A stretch of DNA of 64,000 bases from Euptelea pleiosperma (taxonomy: Eukaryota > Streptophyta > Magnoliopsida > Ranunculales > Eupteleaceae), in the NCBI GenBank assembly GCA_035048495.1, contig CM068541.1:7943929-8007928 (forward strand). The letters run 5' to 3'. This document shows, in pieces, positions 1-12,200 of the stretch. The notes beneath the pieces were generated by a model. It did no database searches. It was not told the origin of the DNA and saw nothing but the letters and a program-made list of their open reading frames with translations. A program made the position numbers and the translations under genes. Within the stretch, counting starts at the first letter, position 1. Every line of letters starts with the position of its first letter.

Positions 1-59
1 GGGATTGCACGTTGCAGTGTTGGCTGAAAACTCGCTCTGGGCGAACAATTTCTACTTAC

Positions 60-2543
60 CAAGGCAAATTACCAATGTAGATCCAGTGCTTATGTTCAAA
101 ACTTCCTCCCATTCGAGGTGGTTAGGAACCTCAAGGTGATGCTCTGTTCTGGGTTAAAAATCAGCCATTGAGATCCTGCTAAGGATTAAAACTGAATATC
201 AATATGGAATTATGGACACAGACAGTAAATAAGTGTGAAAATTATAATAAGAAAATATGCAAAAAGTGCAGAACATGCCGTCATACTGCGGCAAGTTTCC
301 TGAATCACGACCCCCTAATAAGAGTAAGAGGAATGTTTGGGATGGTATGTCTGGATGTGACAATCCAGACAGCATATGACCCATTGACTGATGCTGGGCC
401 GTGCTGTTGGATGGTCAAATAATGGGTCTGACTATCTGGGAATTCGGATGAATTAAATATATTCATTTGATAACAATTACAACAACAGCAACAATTGTGT
501 TAAAAGGAAAAAAGAAAATGCAATACATGGTAGTTGAACATTTCAACAGCTTTATCTGCTTCTTCAACAGCACTCATGATCAGAAGCCCAAAACAACGAC
601 TCTGCTCGATCGTAAACTACCTACCAATAAAGATAATAAATTTCAGAATTTTCAGCTCTAGACAGGGCACTTAACATGATTTCCTTAAAACTCTTAAATT
701 TGATCTCTAGATGGTTGGATATGTTTGGTGCACCCATGGATTGCTGCATTTTGAGATTTATCCATCTCTATTCAGATAAGAGTTATTTTAATTGTTTTAG
801 GATTATTTCTTTTAATTTTAGTAGAATTAGGATATTTAGTTCAATAGTTTAATTGTATCTTAGGAGTTCTAAGAATCTAAATTATTCGGAAATTGATTCT
901 TAGAGTTATAATAGTTTTAAGAGAAAGTTTTTCTTTGTTTTGAAGTCAATTTGAATTAGTTTTAACCGACTGACGAGGTGATGCAGAACATTTAACCAAT
1001 ACTCCCCAAAAGCTGCGACTGTTGGTAGCGTAAGATTAAATTCCTTTATCTCATAGGATCTATCTAAGTTCTCGATCGACACGACCCTTGGTGGGCCCAT
1101 ATCACACAGGCCACCCCACCCCGAGTGAGCCCCATATTACGCAGGCTGCCCCACTCGAGCCCGGTGTGAAAATGCCCCTGCATTACGAGGATTCATCATG
1201 TTGAATGGTGGATTTTATTCCCGAATCAGTAAATTTCAGTTCTCATTTGCTTCTGCTCACATACATGTAGGTCAATTATTTTCTACAAAAAGGGAAAATT
1301 TTCAAAACAAAAAAAACTATAGTCAGTGATAGAGGTAAAACAAACAAAAACCAAGGTTTAAAAGGGGCAGCTATAACAGTAACGGACTGGGGGTGTTACC
1401 ATTTTTTCTGTTATAACGAATTGTAACGCAAAGGGGCAATACGAAAAAAAATAAAATAAAATAACAGAAAATATGGCACTAAAATTCAAAATCAGAATTT
1501 CAAATTTAAAAAAAAAAATTTATAACGGAAATAACAGTCGTTTTTTTTAACAAATTTTTTGTAAAATAACAATGAAAATAACAGCCACTATTTTTCTGAG
1601 TGTTAAAATGGTTCATAACGTAGCGGGGTATGTCTGAATCCGTTATAACGGCCGTTATCTTCATTATAACAGCCGTTTTTTAAAGCATGATGAAAAACCA
1701 ATCATAATTTCCAGAATGAAAAGGGAATTAAATATTATATGCAAAAGGGTATTCTTCAATATCAGAAAATATAACAAAATTACACATAATATAAACCAAA
1801 ATGACCCACCAAGACCATATATTACTCCACATAAAGAGAATATTTTAATAACAAAAGTACAACTAAATCACTTGGGGCGTGTTTGATTGCCAAGTGGGAA
1901 AACACAACCGTCCCTTATTAGATGGCCATTTTAATCTGTACAATTTTCCCTACCAAGCCATTTAAATCTGGATAATTTTCCCTACTAAGCCCCTAATCCA
2001 TTTCCCATCCAGATAGGTGAGAATTCATTTTCACGCCTTTATTTTCTCACATGATTGAAATATGTGTTCTCAGTTGCAATCGATAAGCCATTTAACGCAT
2101 TTCCCAGATGTATTTTCTCGGGAAATTTTTCTGTGCAATCAAACACTCCCTTATAAAAAATACAAGAATCACCCATCAAGACAATGTTATAGAGATTCTG
2201 GTATGAAAATTCAAATCCAACAAAAAACACACACACACCAATGCATCTCCTTGCCTTTCTTTCTCTTGTTTTTAATCTCAAACACTCACCTCAGAGACTT
2301 CAGCAACTCCGGCTTGATGAAGAGCTGCCCACGCCTCTCACTACGTATCGAATTTGAAAGGAGAATTCCGCCAAATACCACCACCACCACCACTCTCCTC
2401 AATTCCACTTTTTTCCATCTACAACAGTTCTGTTTTTTTGGTACGCAAGCGGGGTCGGTTATTGGGTTATTGGGTAAGTGCGTGAGGACTGTTTTGCTGA
2501 CCCGAGTCGAAGCACCAACTTTGGGCATCGGTCTCCTCATCAT
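60..2543 (-). CDS. Unidentified membrane-anchor-like protein, N-terminal two exons (partial)
   Basis: I do not recognise this gene. Exon 1 is 2543-2290 and exon 2 is 148-60, with the rest beyond the left edge. Exon 1 starts at a double ATG, encodes 84 codons plus two bases, and ends at a strong GTGAGT donor. Exon 2 follows a TTTTAACCCAG acceptor. It restores the frame exactly (two leftover bases plus one) and ends at a GTAAGT donor. The predicted N-terminus is basic (MMRRPMPKVG), with two close cysteine groups, then a basic stretch RWKKVELRR before a short hydrophobic run VVVVVVFGGILLSN at about residues 52-65. Exon 2 adds an acidic, tryptophan-containing segment (LEWEEVLNISTGS). This would suit a type II membrane protein, but that is inference. 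The 2.1-kb intron is full of MITEs. It could also be a decayed gene fragment; splice phase is the main support. Confidence 0.5.
1352..1689 (+). mobile_element. hAT-type MITE, copy A (degenerate)
   Basis: It starts CAAGGTTTAAAAGGGGC and ends with the reverse of CATGCTTTAAAAAACGG. The inside is rich in TTATAACGGCCGTTAT-like palindromes. It belongs to the same family as the copies at 2935, 4560 and 18087. The flanking 8-bp duplication is not clear here, so exact ends are uncertain. It lies inside the intron of the left-edge gene. Confidence 0.7.
1874..2150. mobile_element. MITE with GTGTTTGATTGC inverted ends
   Basis: The left end reads GGGGCGTGTTTGATTGCC and the right end is the reverse of GGGAGTGTTTGATTGCAC, giving imperfect terminal inverted repeats of about 18 bp. 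The interior is AT-rich with two matching 'cccctaat' style segments. A related element is at 4192-4398. I could not see a convincing target duplication. Confidence 0.6.
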
Positions 2544-2749
2544 TCTGATCTCAGAATGAACTTTGGGAAAAAAAAACACCTGGTTTGTACGCTTCAGAGA
2601 AGTAAAAGAGATTGAAATTTTGATGAGTATATGAGAAAACAGAGACTTTCTGAAGTGGGTTTGGTAAGGATAGTTGGATTAGAAGGAGAGAGGTAGAAGA
2701 GACTTCTTGTAGGCTGTGATGCCAGACTCGATGGGTTGGATTTGGATCC

Positions 2750-2781
<32 letters not shown>

Positions 2782-2790
2782 CCAGGGATT
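2544..2790 (-). promoter_or_regulatory. 5' leader/promoter side of the left-edge gene, with a (GA)n tract
   Basis: Upstream of the double ATG on the minus strand the sequence is pyrimidine-rich on the transcribed strand and contains a (CT)n/(GA)n run at about 2752-2780. Such runs are common in plant core promoters and 5' leaders. No clear TATA box was seen, so the transcription start is unknown. Confidence 0.35.
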
Positions 2791-2934
2791 ATGTATATAC
2801 CGAGAGAGAGAACTCAGGAATCAGGACATAGGGAGGAATATTATTATGATTCCATCGTCTGCGAAATTATTAAAATACCCTTACTTAGAGAGTCATTTAA
2901 GCATGTTTTCATTGGTCACTTGTGTAAATCAACT

Positions 2935-3195
2935 TATGGTTTAAAAAATGGCCGTTATGACGGATTCGGACCTACCCCGTTACGTTATGAACCGACCCTC
3001 AGAAAATAAGTAACGGCTGTTATTTTCGTTATAAGGGCCGTTTCTCTTAAATAACAGTCAATATTTTATGAAAATTTCTGTTTTTTTCCATTTTTGGCCC
3101 TGCGCGTTACAATTCGTTATAACGGCCATTTTAAACAGAAAAACGGTAACACCCTTAGTCCATTATACCATTATAATGGTCCCTTTTAAACCTTG
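2935..3195 (-). mobile_element. hAT-type MITE, copy B, with perfect 8-bp target duplication
   Basis: A 261-bp element flanked by AATCAACT at 2927-2934 and again at 3196-3203. The ends are TATGGTTTAAAAAATGGCC and the reverse of CAAGGTTTAAAAGGGACC. It is inverted relative to copies A and C. The interior carries repeated GTTATAACGG/CCGTTATAAC motifs. An 8-bp duplication is the signature of hAT-superfamily transposition. Confidence 0.85.
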
Positions 3196-3529
3196 AATCA
3201 ACTCTTGTCGTCAGTCCAGGATGCTAGTTTACCCTAGGTGATTTAAATTACCTAGGAAGGCCCACGTTTTCCATTGTTGTCCCCAAATTATCGTGCCATT
3301 CTAAGATGCATAATTTCTCTATCAAAATTTTGATAGAGAAATCTATCAAAATGCCACGTGGCACATCGTACTAATCTTGTGACTTTTTGGTGGATCTGCA
3401 TACCCAAAATCAGCTTGATTTGTGTGATTTCTACCCATCGGATTTTAGCACATTTTAATCATTTTCCTCCAAGTATCATGCCTCGCTCCCTCATGTACTG
3501 TACCTTAATGTCTTGCAAACACTCAACAT

Positions 3530-3963
3530 ACTTATATAAGAAGTGACATTGGTTGTCTCCCCACTTATACCCCATCTTATAGGCTTCAATAAAGAAGGGC
3601 CGAGATCTTAACCCCCAATTAGACAGTAGATCTCAGCCACTCACACCTGATTTTGGCAACTGTTTTGTCAGAGATAAAGAAAGATCAAGATCTTATCCCC
3701 CCATCTTATAGGCTTCAATAAAGAAGGGCCGAGATCTTAACCCCCAATTAGACCGTGGATCTCAGCCACTCACACCTGATTTTGGCAACTGCTTTGTCAA
3801 AGAGTGCCGTGGGCACGGGCCACCAACTTATACCCCCTTTTATAGGTTTTAATAAAGAAAGATCAAGATCTTATCCCCCAACTGGACAGTGGATCTCAAC
3901 CACTCACACCCAATTTTGGCAAACACTTTGTGGGAGTGTGCCGTGGGCACAGGCCGCCCACTA
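3530..3963 (+). repeat. Dispersed repeat with three imperfect tandem copies of a ~130-bp unit
   Basis: Three copies of a unit beginning with 'cttataggcttcaataaaga' and continuing through 'gatctcagccactcacacc' lie in tandem, each about 110-135 bp and somewhat diverged. The right end reads GTGGGCACAGGCCGCCCAC. A shorter inverted relative is at about 10555-10730 in the subtilase intron, so this is a mobile or dispersed family. I see no coding capacity. Confidence 0.7.
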
Positions 3964-4191
3964 GTCGCCATACAAAACATAACAAAAACAATTTAACATG
4001 AATCAAAATTTGCATTAAAGGCACAATGAAGATTATATTTTCAAAGAGCTTAGGTGGTCCAATGGACAGTAATTACAAAACAGCTTGTCAAAGAGTTGGA
4101 AAGAAAAATGAGATTATGAGCCAAAGAGGAGAGTTCTATTTGAAATCTATTAATATCACAAAGAAAATTTTCTTGGGAAAATATACTTGAT

Positions 4192-4398
4192 AAGGTTGTT
4201 TGATTGCATTCGAGTGGATTTCATGGAAATGAATTCTCACATATGTGGAACGGAAATGAATTCCAGGCTTGGATGGGAAAATCTCATTTTCTAAGAAAAT
4301 TTTTCCAACTTTAAAATGACTATCAAACAAGGAAACATTATATTTTCCCGACAAAATGTAATTTTCCCACGTGAAAATTGGCAATCGAACATGCCCTA
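4192..4398. mobile_element. MITE with TTTGATTGC inverted ends
   Basis: The left end AAGGTTGTTTGATTGC pairs with the reverse of TTAGGGCATGTTCGATTGCC at the right. The element is about 207 bp. The inside has matching 'ggaaattttctt' style arms that could fold back. It is the same family as 1874-2150. Confidence 0.55.
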
Positions 4399-4559
4399 AG
4401 TAACATCTTAATTAGAGTATTAAAAAGTCAAATATATCCTTACTTTTAAAGTAGCTTTTTTGAAAAATGCTAGTGACAAAAATATTTGTATGGAAAGCCA
4501 CGTCAACACATTTTTAAATACATGGCAGAGAGAAAATTGGGCCCGCACATGTATAAGTT

Positions 4560-4924
4560 CAAGGTTTAAAAGGGGCTGTTATAACGGTATAACGGACTGG
4601 GGTGTTACCATTTTTCCATTCTAACGACCGTTGTAACGAATTGTAACATTCAGGGGTAAAAATGGAAATTAAATAACATAAAATAACAGAAATAATGGAA
4701 AAAAACAAAAAACAATGGCGCAAAAATTCAAATTTCAATTTCAAATTTTCAATAAAAAAAATAACGGAATATAACAGAAATAATGGGCATTTTTTCACGA
4801 ACCTTTTTGAAAATATCGGAAGTTATTTTATAAGCGTTAAAAGGTACATAACGTAGAAGGGGAGGTCCGAATCCGTTATAACGGCTATTATTTTCGTTTA
4901 TTGCCGTTTTTTTAATAAAGCATG
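4560..4924 (+). mobile_element. hAT-type MITE, copy C
   Basis: A 365-bp copy starting CAAGGTTTAAAAGGGGC, flanked by TATAAGTT (4552-4559) and GATAAGTT (4925-4932), a 7-of-8 match that fits an aged 8-bp duplication. The sequence is close to copy A, including the 'ggactggggtgttacc' block near the left end. Confidence 0.8.
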
Positions 4925-4966
4925 GATAAGTTGCCTGCCACATAAGCAAAAAGATTCTAAGATGAG

Positions 4967-5170
4967 GGAAATAATCCGCTGGTCCCGGGTTCCTTCAAAC
5001 TTTGAAGGAACCCCTGCCAAAATGTCAGACACGAACTTCAAGGCCTAAACCCAACCCACGTTAACCCTTGGTTAGTTGGTTAAGGGTAGTTAACAAAGGG
5101 TACGTGTCAAACATTTTGGGAGGGGACCTTCAAAGTTTGAAGGACCCCGGGAGCAGCGAATTTTTTCTCC
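4967..5170. mobile_element. Foldback element, 204 bp, Mutator-type target duplication
   Basis: The two ends are imperfect inverted repeats of about 65 bp, centred on TCCTTCAAACTTTGAAGG (itself a palindrome) next to a CCCGGG block. The flanks are TAAGATGAG at 4958-4966 and TAAGATGAT at 5171-5179, a 9-bp duplication with one mismatch. Partial relatives of its end (CCCCCGGGGCCAGCAAATA-like) occur near 19010 and 20930. Confidence 0.75.
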
Positions 5171-5179
5171 TAAGATGAT

Positions 5180-7111
5180 CCCAACCATCCGATAACTTTG
5201 ACTGATTCTAAATTGGCAAATTAGACCAAAAGTTCTTCCGCTGATTGGATGGTCTAAAATCATGAACAAGAAACAAATCCCGAACGATCTCGCACCGGAT
5301 CATAAGATAATTATCAATCATAGAAGATTCGAATTACAAGCTGTCAAACAGCAAGCGTGCGTGATCTTCTCCAACTCCATATCTCTATCTCTAAACAAAG
5401 AAAAAACGTTTTCTTCGGAAAGATAGATGAGCAAGCCCCGAGAGTCCTGCCACCTAAAATCTTATTTTTTTTTACTAGATAATTCCAACTTTAATCCTGT
5501 TTAATCTTAACCATCAAAATTTAAAAAAAAGATTTTTTTTTTTTTTTAAATTTAGATTTGTCTCTCTACATATTTGACTTTGACTGATAGTAACATAAAA
5601 AGACAAATCTACCCCTCTATTTTTTTGGGTATTTTAGTGACACCCTCCTAAAATTTTAAATTAATTAGTAATACCCCCTTTTACTTTCAAAGTTTAGGAT
5701 TACCCCCTTGACCTAGTTTAACCATCATTTGACATGCATTATGCACCTGTTAATGACCATAATATTGCAAGCACAATGCTAACGATGTGTGATTCAAGCC
5801 CGTTTTAACTTAAGTCAACCACTGTTAAACTAGGTCAAGTGGGGTAATCCTAAAGTTTGAAAGTACAAGGGGGTACTACTAATTAATTTCAAATTTCATG
5901 GGGGTTTCTAAAATACCATTTTTTTCCAGCTCTCTCACCTCATTTCTCTCTCTTAAACCCACTCCATTCAATATCTTTGTAAATATTTTTTGAATCTAGG
6001 GAGGCATTTCTAATATTCCTCATTAACTAAGGTGGTAAGTAAAAATTCCCCATTAAAACCCTTAATTTCTTTTTACCTCTTCCATCAACATTTAACAGAA
6101 ATGTCCTTACTTTACATTTGACTTTTGAAAAGATAGGTAAAGACAGTTTTGCTATAGGGTCATTTTCGTCAAACATTTTCAAATGTTCACACGAAGAAGG
6201 TAGAAACTGGAAAATAAAAATAATTTCCCTTTTTTAATTCAAGTAGGAAATTCAATGGGTACCCGAATACGTGTCCAAACTAATCTACCCAGGCCCCATT
6301 AGTCGGGTTTCGGATCCTCCATCCTTTTGGACCTGATTAATGATCAATCAAGGTTAGTTCATAATTCATAAATTCATGTATTATACACGAATTTTTAAAA
6401 TTTACAAAGACGTGTTATAGTCGAAAATTTTAGAAGGTTTGCTAAATTTTGCATATTTTACGTGGGCGGAGCCATATTCTCGTATTAAACGTGTATTATA
6501 CACATTTTTATATTGTTTTATTCTTTGTCGAATATTTAACCAAATTTTTAAATGACAACCTTGCTAACCAATTGTCCGGGTACATGATATGAAGTATCTT
6601 CTATTCGATGATGAACCAACAGATAATATTACAATTTTAACACTACATTTATATATGGATTCCGGTTCTTATCAGTTTGGTTCCAAATCTTATTGGTTTC
6701 GAGTCCAAATCTAACAACCCAGAACGGAACTGTTCTTTTTTGTCCAGTTCCTGTTCTTTTTTAGTCGGTTCCAAAAATGTGGAACCGGAATCTGTGTTTT
6801 CGGTTCCAGTTCTGATTCAGTTTGGGTTGAAGGGGTAAAATTGACACCCCTAGTTCTATCCGTATCCTAACTGTAAAAAATCCTAAAAATTCTGAGGAAG
6901 AATTCTATTTCTCTCTGTCTCTGATCTGTATACGTATTTCATAAAATGGTTTCTTTTAAATAGAAATCTTCAACTACTTTCCGTTACGGGAAAGGTTTCC
7001 AAAGCAAGGGCAGAAACAGAGCTTTTAAAAACAGAGGAAAGGGAAGACACTTTTACGCTTCTCTGCAAAGACACGGAGCTCTAGCAGAGAAGAAGAACAA
7101 AAAGAGAAGCA
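5180..7111. other. Intergenic region upstream of the subtilase gene
   Basis: No gene is seen. It contains the foldback at 5627-5917, poly-A/T runs, an imperfect fold at about 6000-6235, and 'ggttccggttc' type repeat fragments at about 6655-6855 that end in 'gacacccctagttc', a common hAT-like end. The last 100-150 bp, purine-rich with AAAGAGAAG runs, is the likely 5' leader of the subtilase. I saw no unambiguous TATA box. Confidence 0.5.
5627..5917. mobile_element. Foldback element, 291 bp, with 8-9-bp target duplication
   Basis: The arms of roughly 100 bp are near-complementary: GGGTATTTTAGTGACACCC and GACCTAGTTTAAC on the left are mirrored on the right. The flanks are ATTTTTTT at 5619-5626 and 5918-5925 (perfect at 8 bp, one mismatch at 9 bp). 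Low-complexity flanks make the duplication weaker evidence than elsewhere. Confidence 0.65.
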
Positions 7112-9234
7112 ATGAGGCTTTCTGGGCTTACCCTTTTCCTTCTATTTATCTTTCTTTTCTCTCAGTTGCAGACACCCACCTTTGCAATCAAAAAGGTAAG
7201 CTTTTTGTATTTGTTTTTGAAAAAGATTGGTTTCTTAGAGCTTTAATGGCGATGATTTTGCTTTTATAGCAAATTTTAAATGATTTCTAGCAAAAATATG
7301 ATCTGGGTTTTCATTTTTCTGATCTGGGTGTTTGTTTAATTATCGTTTTTGTTCATTTTTTTTCCTCTGGTGCAGTCTTATGTGGTGTACTTGGGGGGAC
7401 ATTCCCATGGCCCAGAAGTTTCGGCAGTCGAACTCAATCGAGTGACAGATTCTCATTATGAATTATTGGGTTCGTTCTTGGGAAGGTAAAGAATTTCTAT
7501 AGAATGTTGCTCATAATCTCCTTTTTTCTTCTTTTTTTCCCTTCGAATTAATATTCAATTTTTTAAAATTTTCAATTACTGTAGCGAGAAGGCAAAAGAT
7601 GCAATTTTTTACTCGTATACAAGGTACATTAATGGCTTTGCGGCAATTCTCGAAGAGGAAGAAGCGGAAGCAATCTCAAGTAAGAAATACTCCTATATTT
7701 CCATTTCTCATTATTCCCCTGTTTTCCTCTGTTTTCATATTTTATAACCATGTTTGATATTAATATTATCTGAATTTTTCCTGCAATATAGAGGATCCAA
7801 AGGTTGTATCAGTTTTCTTAAACAAGGGAAGAAAATTGCATACAACCCGATCTTGGGATTTTATGGGACTGGAGAAGAATGGTGTAATTCCGGCTAAATC
7901 GATATGGAAGAAGGCGAGGTTCGGTGAAGATACAATCATTGGAAATCTTGACACGGGTAAGTTTATCTATTTTTTATTTCGCTTATTGATAATTCAATTG
8001 ATTTATTTGAATTTATTGTTCAAATTAAGAGAGTTCTAATAAAGTCAATTTATTTTTTTTCTAAAAATGGTCAACATTTCACATGCATCTAAGACTAATA
8101 AAGTAATATCCACTTTAGTTACATCATCCTTTTCTTCATAAATTTCTTTTAATTTATCCTCATAAATGGATTTTTATCCTACTAAACCTTTAATTCACTC
8201 GAGAACTTGACTGAGATTTTTAAAATTATATTTTTGATCGTTTAATCTCATTGTCATCATCATATGCCTATCCCAACGATATGGGATCGGCTGCACGAAT
8301 CCTATTCCTCCATTCTCATTTCTCTATGTCTAAAGTTATCTTTTTCGTTACTGCAAGTTTCTTAAAATCTCTTCTTTTTAGACCTTTCGACTAGTACGTT
8401 CCTCCTTGTTGATGCTGCCATTGGTCTTCGTTGTACGATAACCAAACCATCTTAATCAACTTTTTTCACACAAAGAAGCTTAAGGGGATTATATCTTGAT
8501 TCTCCAACTGCGCGCATTTATGCAATTTGGGCGGTTGATTTTGTCGACCCACATGATTTTTTTTGTCAATAAAGTTGAACCATTAAGGAGTGCATGAACA
8601 AACTAGCTTTTGAATATTTCTCTTTTATTCTAGTACCTTTTTTTTTTCTATATTTTATGTTCATCACTGTTTCTTTGTCAATTGCTATCAGGTTTGACAT
8701 TTTGATTCACCTTTTTTTTAATGGGTATGTGCTAGGGGTGTGGCCAGAATCACCAAGCTTTAGTGATAAAGGAATGGGATCCATTCCATCAAAGTGGAAA
8801 GGAATCTGTCAGAATAACACCAAGGAAGGTGTTCCTTGCAACAGGTCTGTTCTCTTTTCCCACTTTTAGATGATCTTCTCTACTATAAACAGCAACCAAA
8901 AAGACCCTTTTTTAAGAGTGATCTCATCCTTCTCATCCTAGGAAAACAATTTTTATTTGTTTAGTCTGTGGAAGTTTAGTAGAATTCTGCTAAAGTAGCT
9001 GAACCTACTCTAGTTTTAGTTGGGTCACTCCAAAAGGCTCAATTTTATGGGATAAGCTAGGGGTGGCCCCATAGTAAGAAGACATAATTTACTTAGTTTT
9101 TTTTTTTCATAGCCAATTAACCAAATCCCACTAAATTTGGAGAAATTTAATCTAACTTTAGTGGTAATCTCTCAAGAAAACAAGCAACTTGGGCTAAGTT
9201 GTCAGAACTTCACTAATTTTTATGGCATTTCTCA

Positions 9235-9278
<44 letters not shown>

Positions 9279-12200
9279 GGGATATTATCAATTTATAGGG
9301 CACAATAAGAGAAACTTTACAACACAACAATGTTCTTCCATCTTTATCCAATGTGGACCCTTTCAACAACTTTCATAAAGTTGTAAATTCCTTCACAGGA
9401 ATGTATCATTACAAGTCATTTTCTTGTAATTTTTCAAAGAGTTTTTCATAATTGGAAGGTTCTCTTCCTTTTCTAGAAGCAACCTTTCAATTTTATTTTC
9501 TATTCTAAGTATGATTTGTATAAGAATGAAAGTGTAGTGCTGCAAGCAGTTGCCATAAGAAGGCAATGCATTTAGTTTTAGTCAATGATCACATGCTTCA
9601 ATATTACATGGGCTGCTTTTGGTTTTCCTTGTTTTCTTGAAAAGGAAAACCAAAATCATGGGGTGTTTGATTCATTGGAAAAAGTGGGTCCCCTTGAAAA
9701 CTAACTTCATAAATAAATCCTCCAAAATAAGAAATAAAAATGATGTTGAATTCACCCACTCCTTTCCATGTTTATCTACCCCTCTTCTGTGCCCCAATCC
9801 GGATCATCCGATCCAGAATGGGATCGGCCGGCCGCGACTTCGAACCATACTCCAAAAACCCTGACCCAAACAACTCGCTTTCTTGCCAACAGGCCATGTC
9901 CCACAAATGTTGATCATCATTGTATCCCCGTCGTTACTGATTATTCTCTCTATATTTCTATTTGTATTTTTTTTTTAACTTTTGAAAATGACGGAAAACT
10001 TTTTCGAAAAGAATAATTAGCTACCAAACATATTTCCGAAAAAATCGTTTTCTTTTCCAAATAATTCTATATATATAAAAGATGTTTTGCTAACTATGGT
10101 TATAAATTAATAACATTTATTTGTTACTTTATGTCTACATTCATGTTCTTTAATGCCTAACCTCTAATTTGTCATTTTCGTACCAAACAGCATAATTTTT
10201 TTTTAGGAAAAAATTAATTAATTAATTATAAATTTAATGATTGAACAAATAGGACAAATACTAATATTATTTAATTAATTATAAATTTTTTAGACGAGAG
10301 ATGTTTAGAAAAGAATTGATGATGTGGCTTGGTTGCATGCAATAGACGATTGTAGGCAATCCAATCACTAATTTGATATTTCTAACCTCACTAATTTGGA
10401 CCATTCAAATTTACTGTTACTTTAGGTCAACGATTCATAAGGTTAGAGATGTCAAGATTGATTGATCTTTTGTGTTTATGATCGACATGACAAGAACGGC
10501 GCATTGAACGGTTGAATTGTCAAACATGGTCTACACGTGGGTTCCATCACCCAATCTAAGAACTTAGTGGGTGGCCCATGCCCACAGCATTCTCCAACAA
10601 AGTGTTTGTCAAAATAAGGTGTGAGTGGCTGAGATACACCGTCTAGTTTAGGGATAAGATCTTGGCCCTTTTTTATTAAAGCCTATAATAGGTGAGGAGA
10701 CAACCATTGTCACTTGTTATATAGATGGAGTAGTTAATGTGCGTTTTCCTTCCATAGTAGTAGTAGAGGAGATATCCCATCTGACTGATCTCTCCGAAGT
10801 GACTAGCTGTTAACGTGTCACTATCTTAACGGGAATACCATTCTAAATACCTTGTTTGACTTTGACCGTTCAAATGGGTGTCACACTTCAAGGATGCGGG
10901 ACCTATGCACCTTTCCCTTTTCTTTTTCTTTATTTGTTAGTGGTAAACAGAGCTTCTTCTGATGCACCACCAAAAACCAGTCTGATTGGTGATTTCTAGC
11001 CGTTGGTGGGCCTATACCCCAATCAGCTTGATGGTGTATAAGTCAAGACGGAGCCAGGAAGTGGCTAGGGGGTGCCCCCCTCAACTTTCAAAATCCTTTT
11101 AAAAAAATTATTTTCAAAATTACCCTTATTTTAATATTAGTGCCCCCCTCAATTTTTGTTTTAGTTTAGTGACCCCCCCTTAATTTATCTTTTAATTATA
11201 TTGTGCCCCTCAATCACCCGCTATGTTTCATTGTTGCAATTCCAGGAAGTTGATTGGAGCAAGGTACTACAACAAAGGTTACGAAGCTTACGTGGGCCCA
11301 CTTAACTCCTCTTTGCTGCACTCGGCCCGAGACTACGATGGCCATGGGACTCACACGCTATCAACGGCTGGCGGTAACTTTGTCGCTGGGGCCAGTGTTT
11401 TTGGTTTCGGCAAGGGAACAGCCAAAGGTGGATCACCTAAAGCCCGTGTCGCAGCCTACAAGGTATGCTGGCCACCAGTCAATGGCGGCGAATGCTTCGA
11501 CGCCGATATCGTGGCTGCCTTCGATGCTGCGATACACGACGGTGTCGATGTTCTCTCAGTGTCACTCGGTGGTGGCGCCTCTGATTACTTCAACGATGGC
11601 CTTTCGATTGGATCATTTCATGCCGTTAAGAAGGGGATTGTTGTAGTTTCCTCAGCCGGCAATTCTGGACCGACGGATGGTTCTGTTTCCAACGTTGCCC
11701 CCTGGATGTTAACGGTTGGAGCTAGCACGATGGACCGGGAGTTCCCGACTTACGTTGGACTCGGCAACAAGATGCACCTCAAGGTTCGTGTGATTCAAGT
11801 CCATTTTACAATCGAACAGTGAGAATTGGATGGTTGGGATCATTCAATTTGGTTCCATTCTTCTTACAGTCAATAAGTTGTCCGCAAATCGGATGGTTGA
11901 GATCACGACTCTTATACGTATAATGTGTACTTCTATTTTATGTTCCAGGGACAGAGCCTTTCACCTAAAGGCTTGCCGGCCGAGAAGTTGTACCCACTGA
12001 TTAGCGCTGCAGATGCTAAAGCTGCTAATGCAGCAGCTGATGATGCGTAAGGACGTCGCAATTTAGCCTAATCCGATTCCTCTTAACCATTATTTTCCGA
12101 GCTTGTTTACGTATTAATGTCTATAATAATTTACTTGAATTGCACTATCCATTATAGTTTTAATTTAGCTTAAACCCGTATATATCGATAATTTGCTTGA

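Larger units (their letters stand above)
149..2289 (-). other. Intron of the left-edge gene, with repeats
   Basis: This 2.1-kb non-coding stretch between the two exons of the left-edge gene holds a copy of the CAAGGTTTAAA inverted-repeat family (about 1352-1689) and a GTGTTTGATTGC-ended MITE (about 1874-2150). The remainder is AT-rich sequence in which I see no further exon. Confidence 0.45.
8845..11245 (+). other. Intron 5 of the subtilase gene, repeat-filled
   Basis: A 2.4-kb intron in an otherwise compact gene. It holds a (CT)n tract, AT-rich sequence, an inverted relative of the 3530-3963 repeat (about 10555-10730), and a fragment of the dispersed 'ccaaaaatcagcttgattagtg' family near 10960-11050. 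Acceptor TTGCAATTCCAG at 11245 restores phase. I see no hidden exon. Confidence 0.7.

Noticed and set aside
2..139. Plus-strand 45-codon open frame at the left edge that looks protein-like
   Set aside because: It overlaps the minus-strand exon 60-148, which is supported by splice signals and phase with exon 2543-2290. The plus frame is its shadow.
1040..1100. Possible coding segment 'ENLDRSYEIKEF' on the minus strand
   Set aside because: It has no splice signals in phase with the left-edge gene and resembles dispersed repeat sequence.
2062..2559. 165-codon plus-strand ORF
   Set aside because: It runs through a MITE and antisense to exon 1 of the left-edge gene; the His/Thr runs come from simple repeats.
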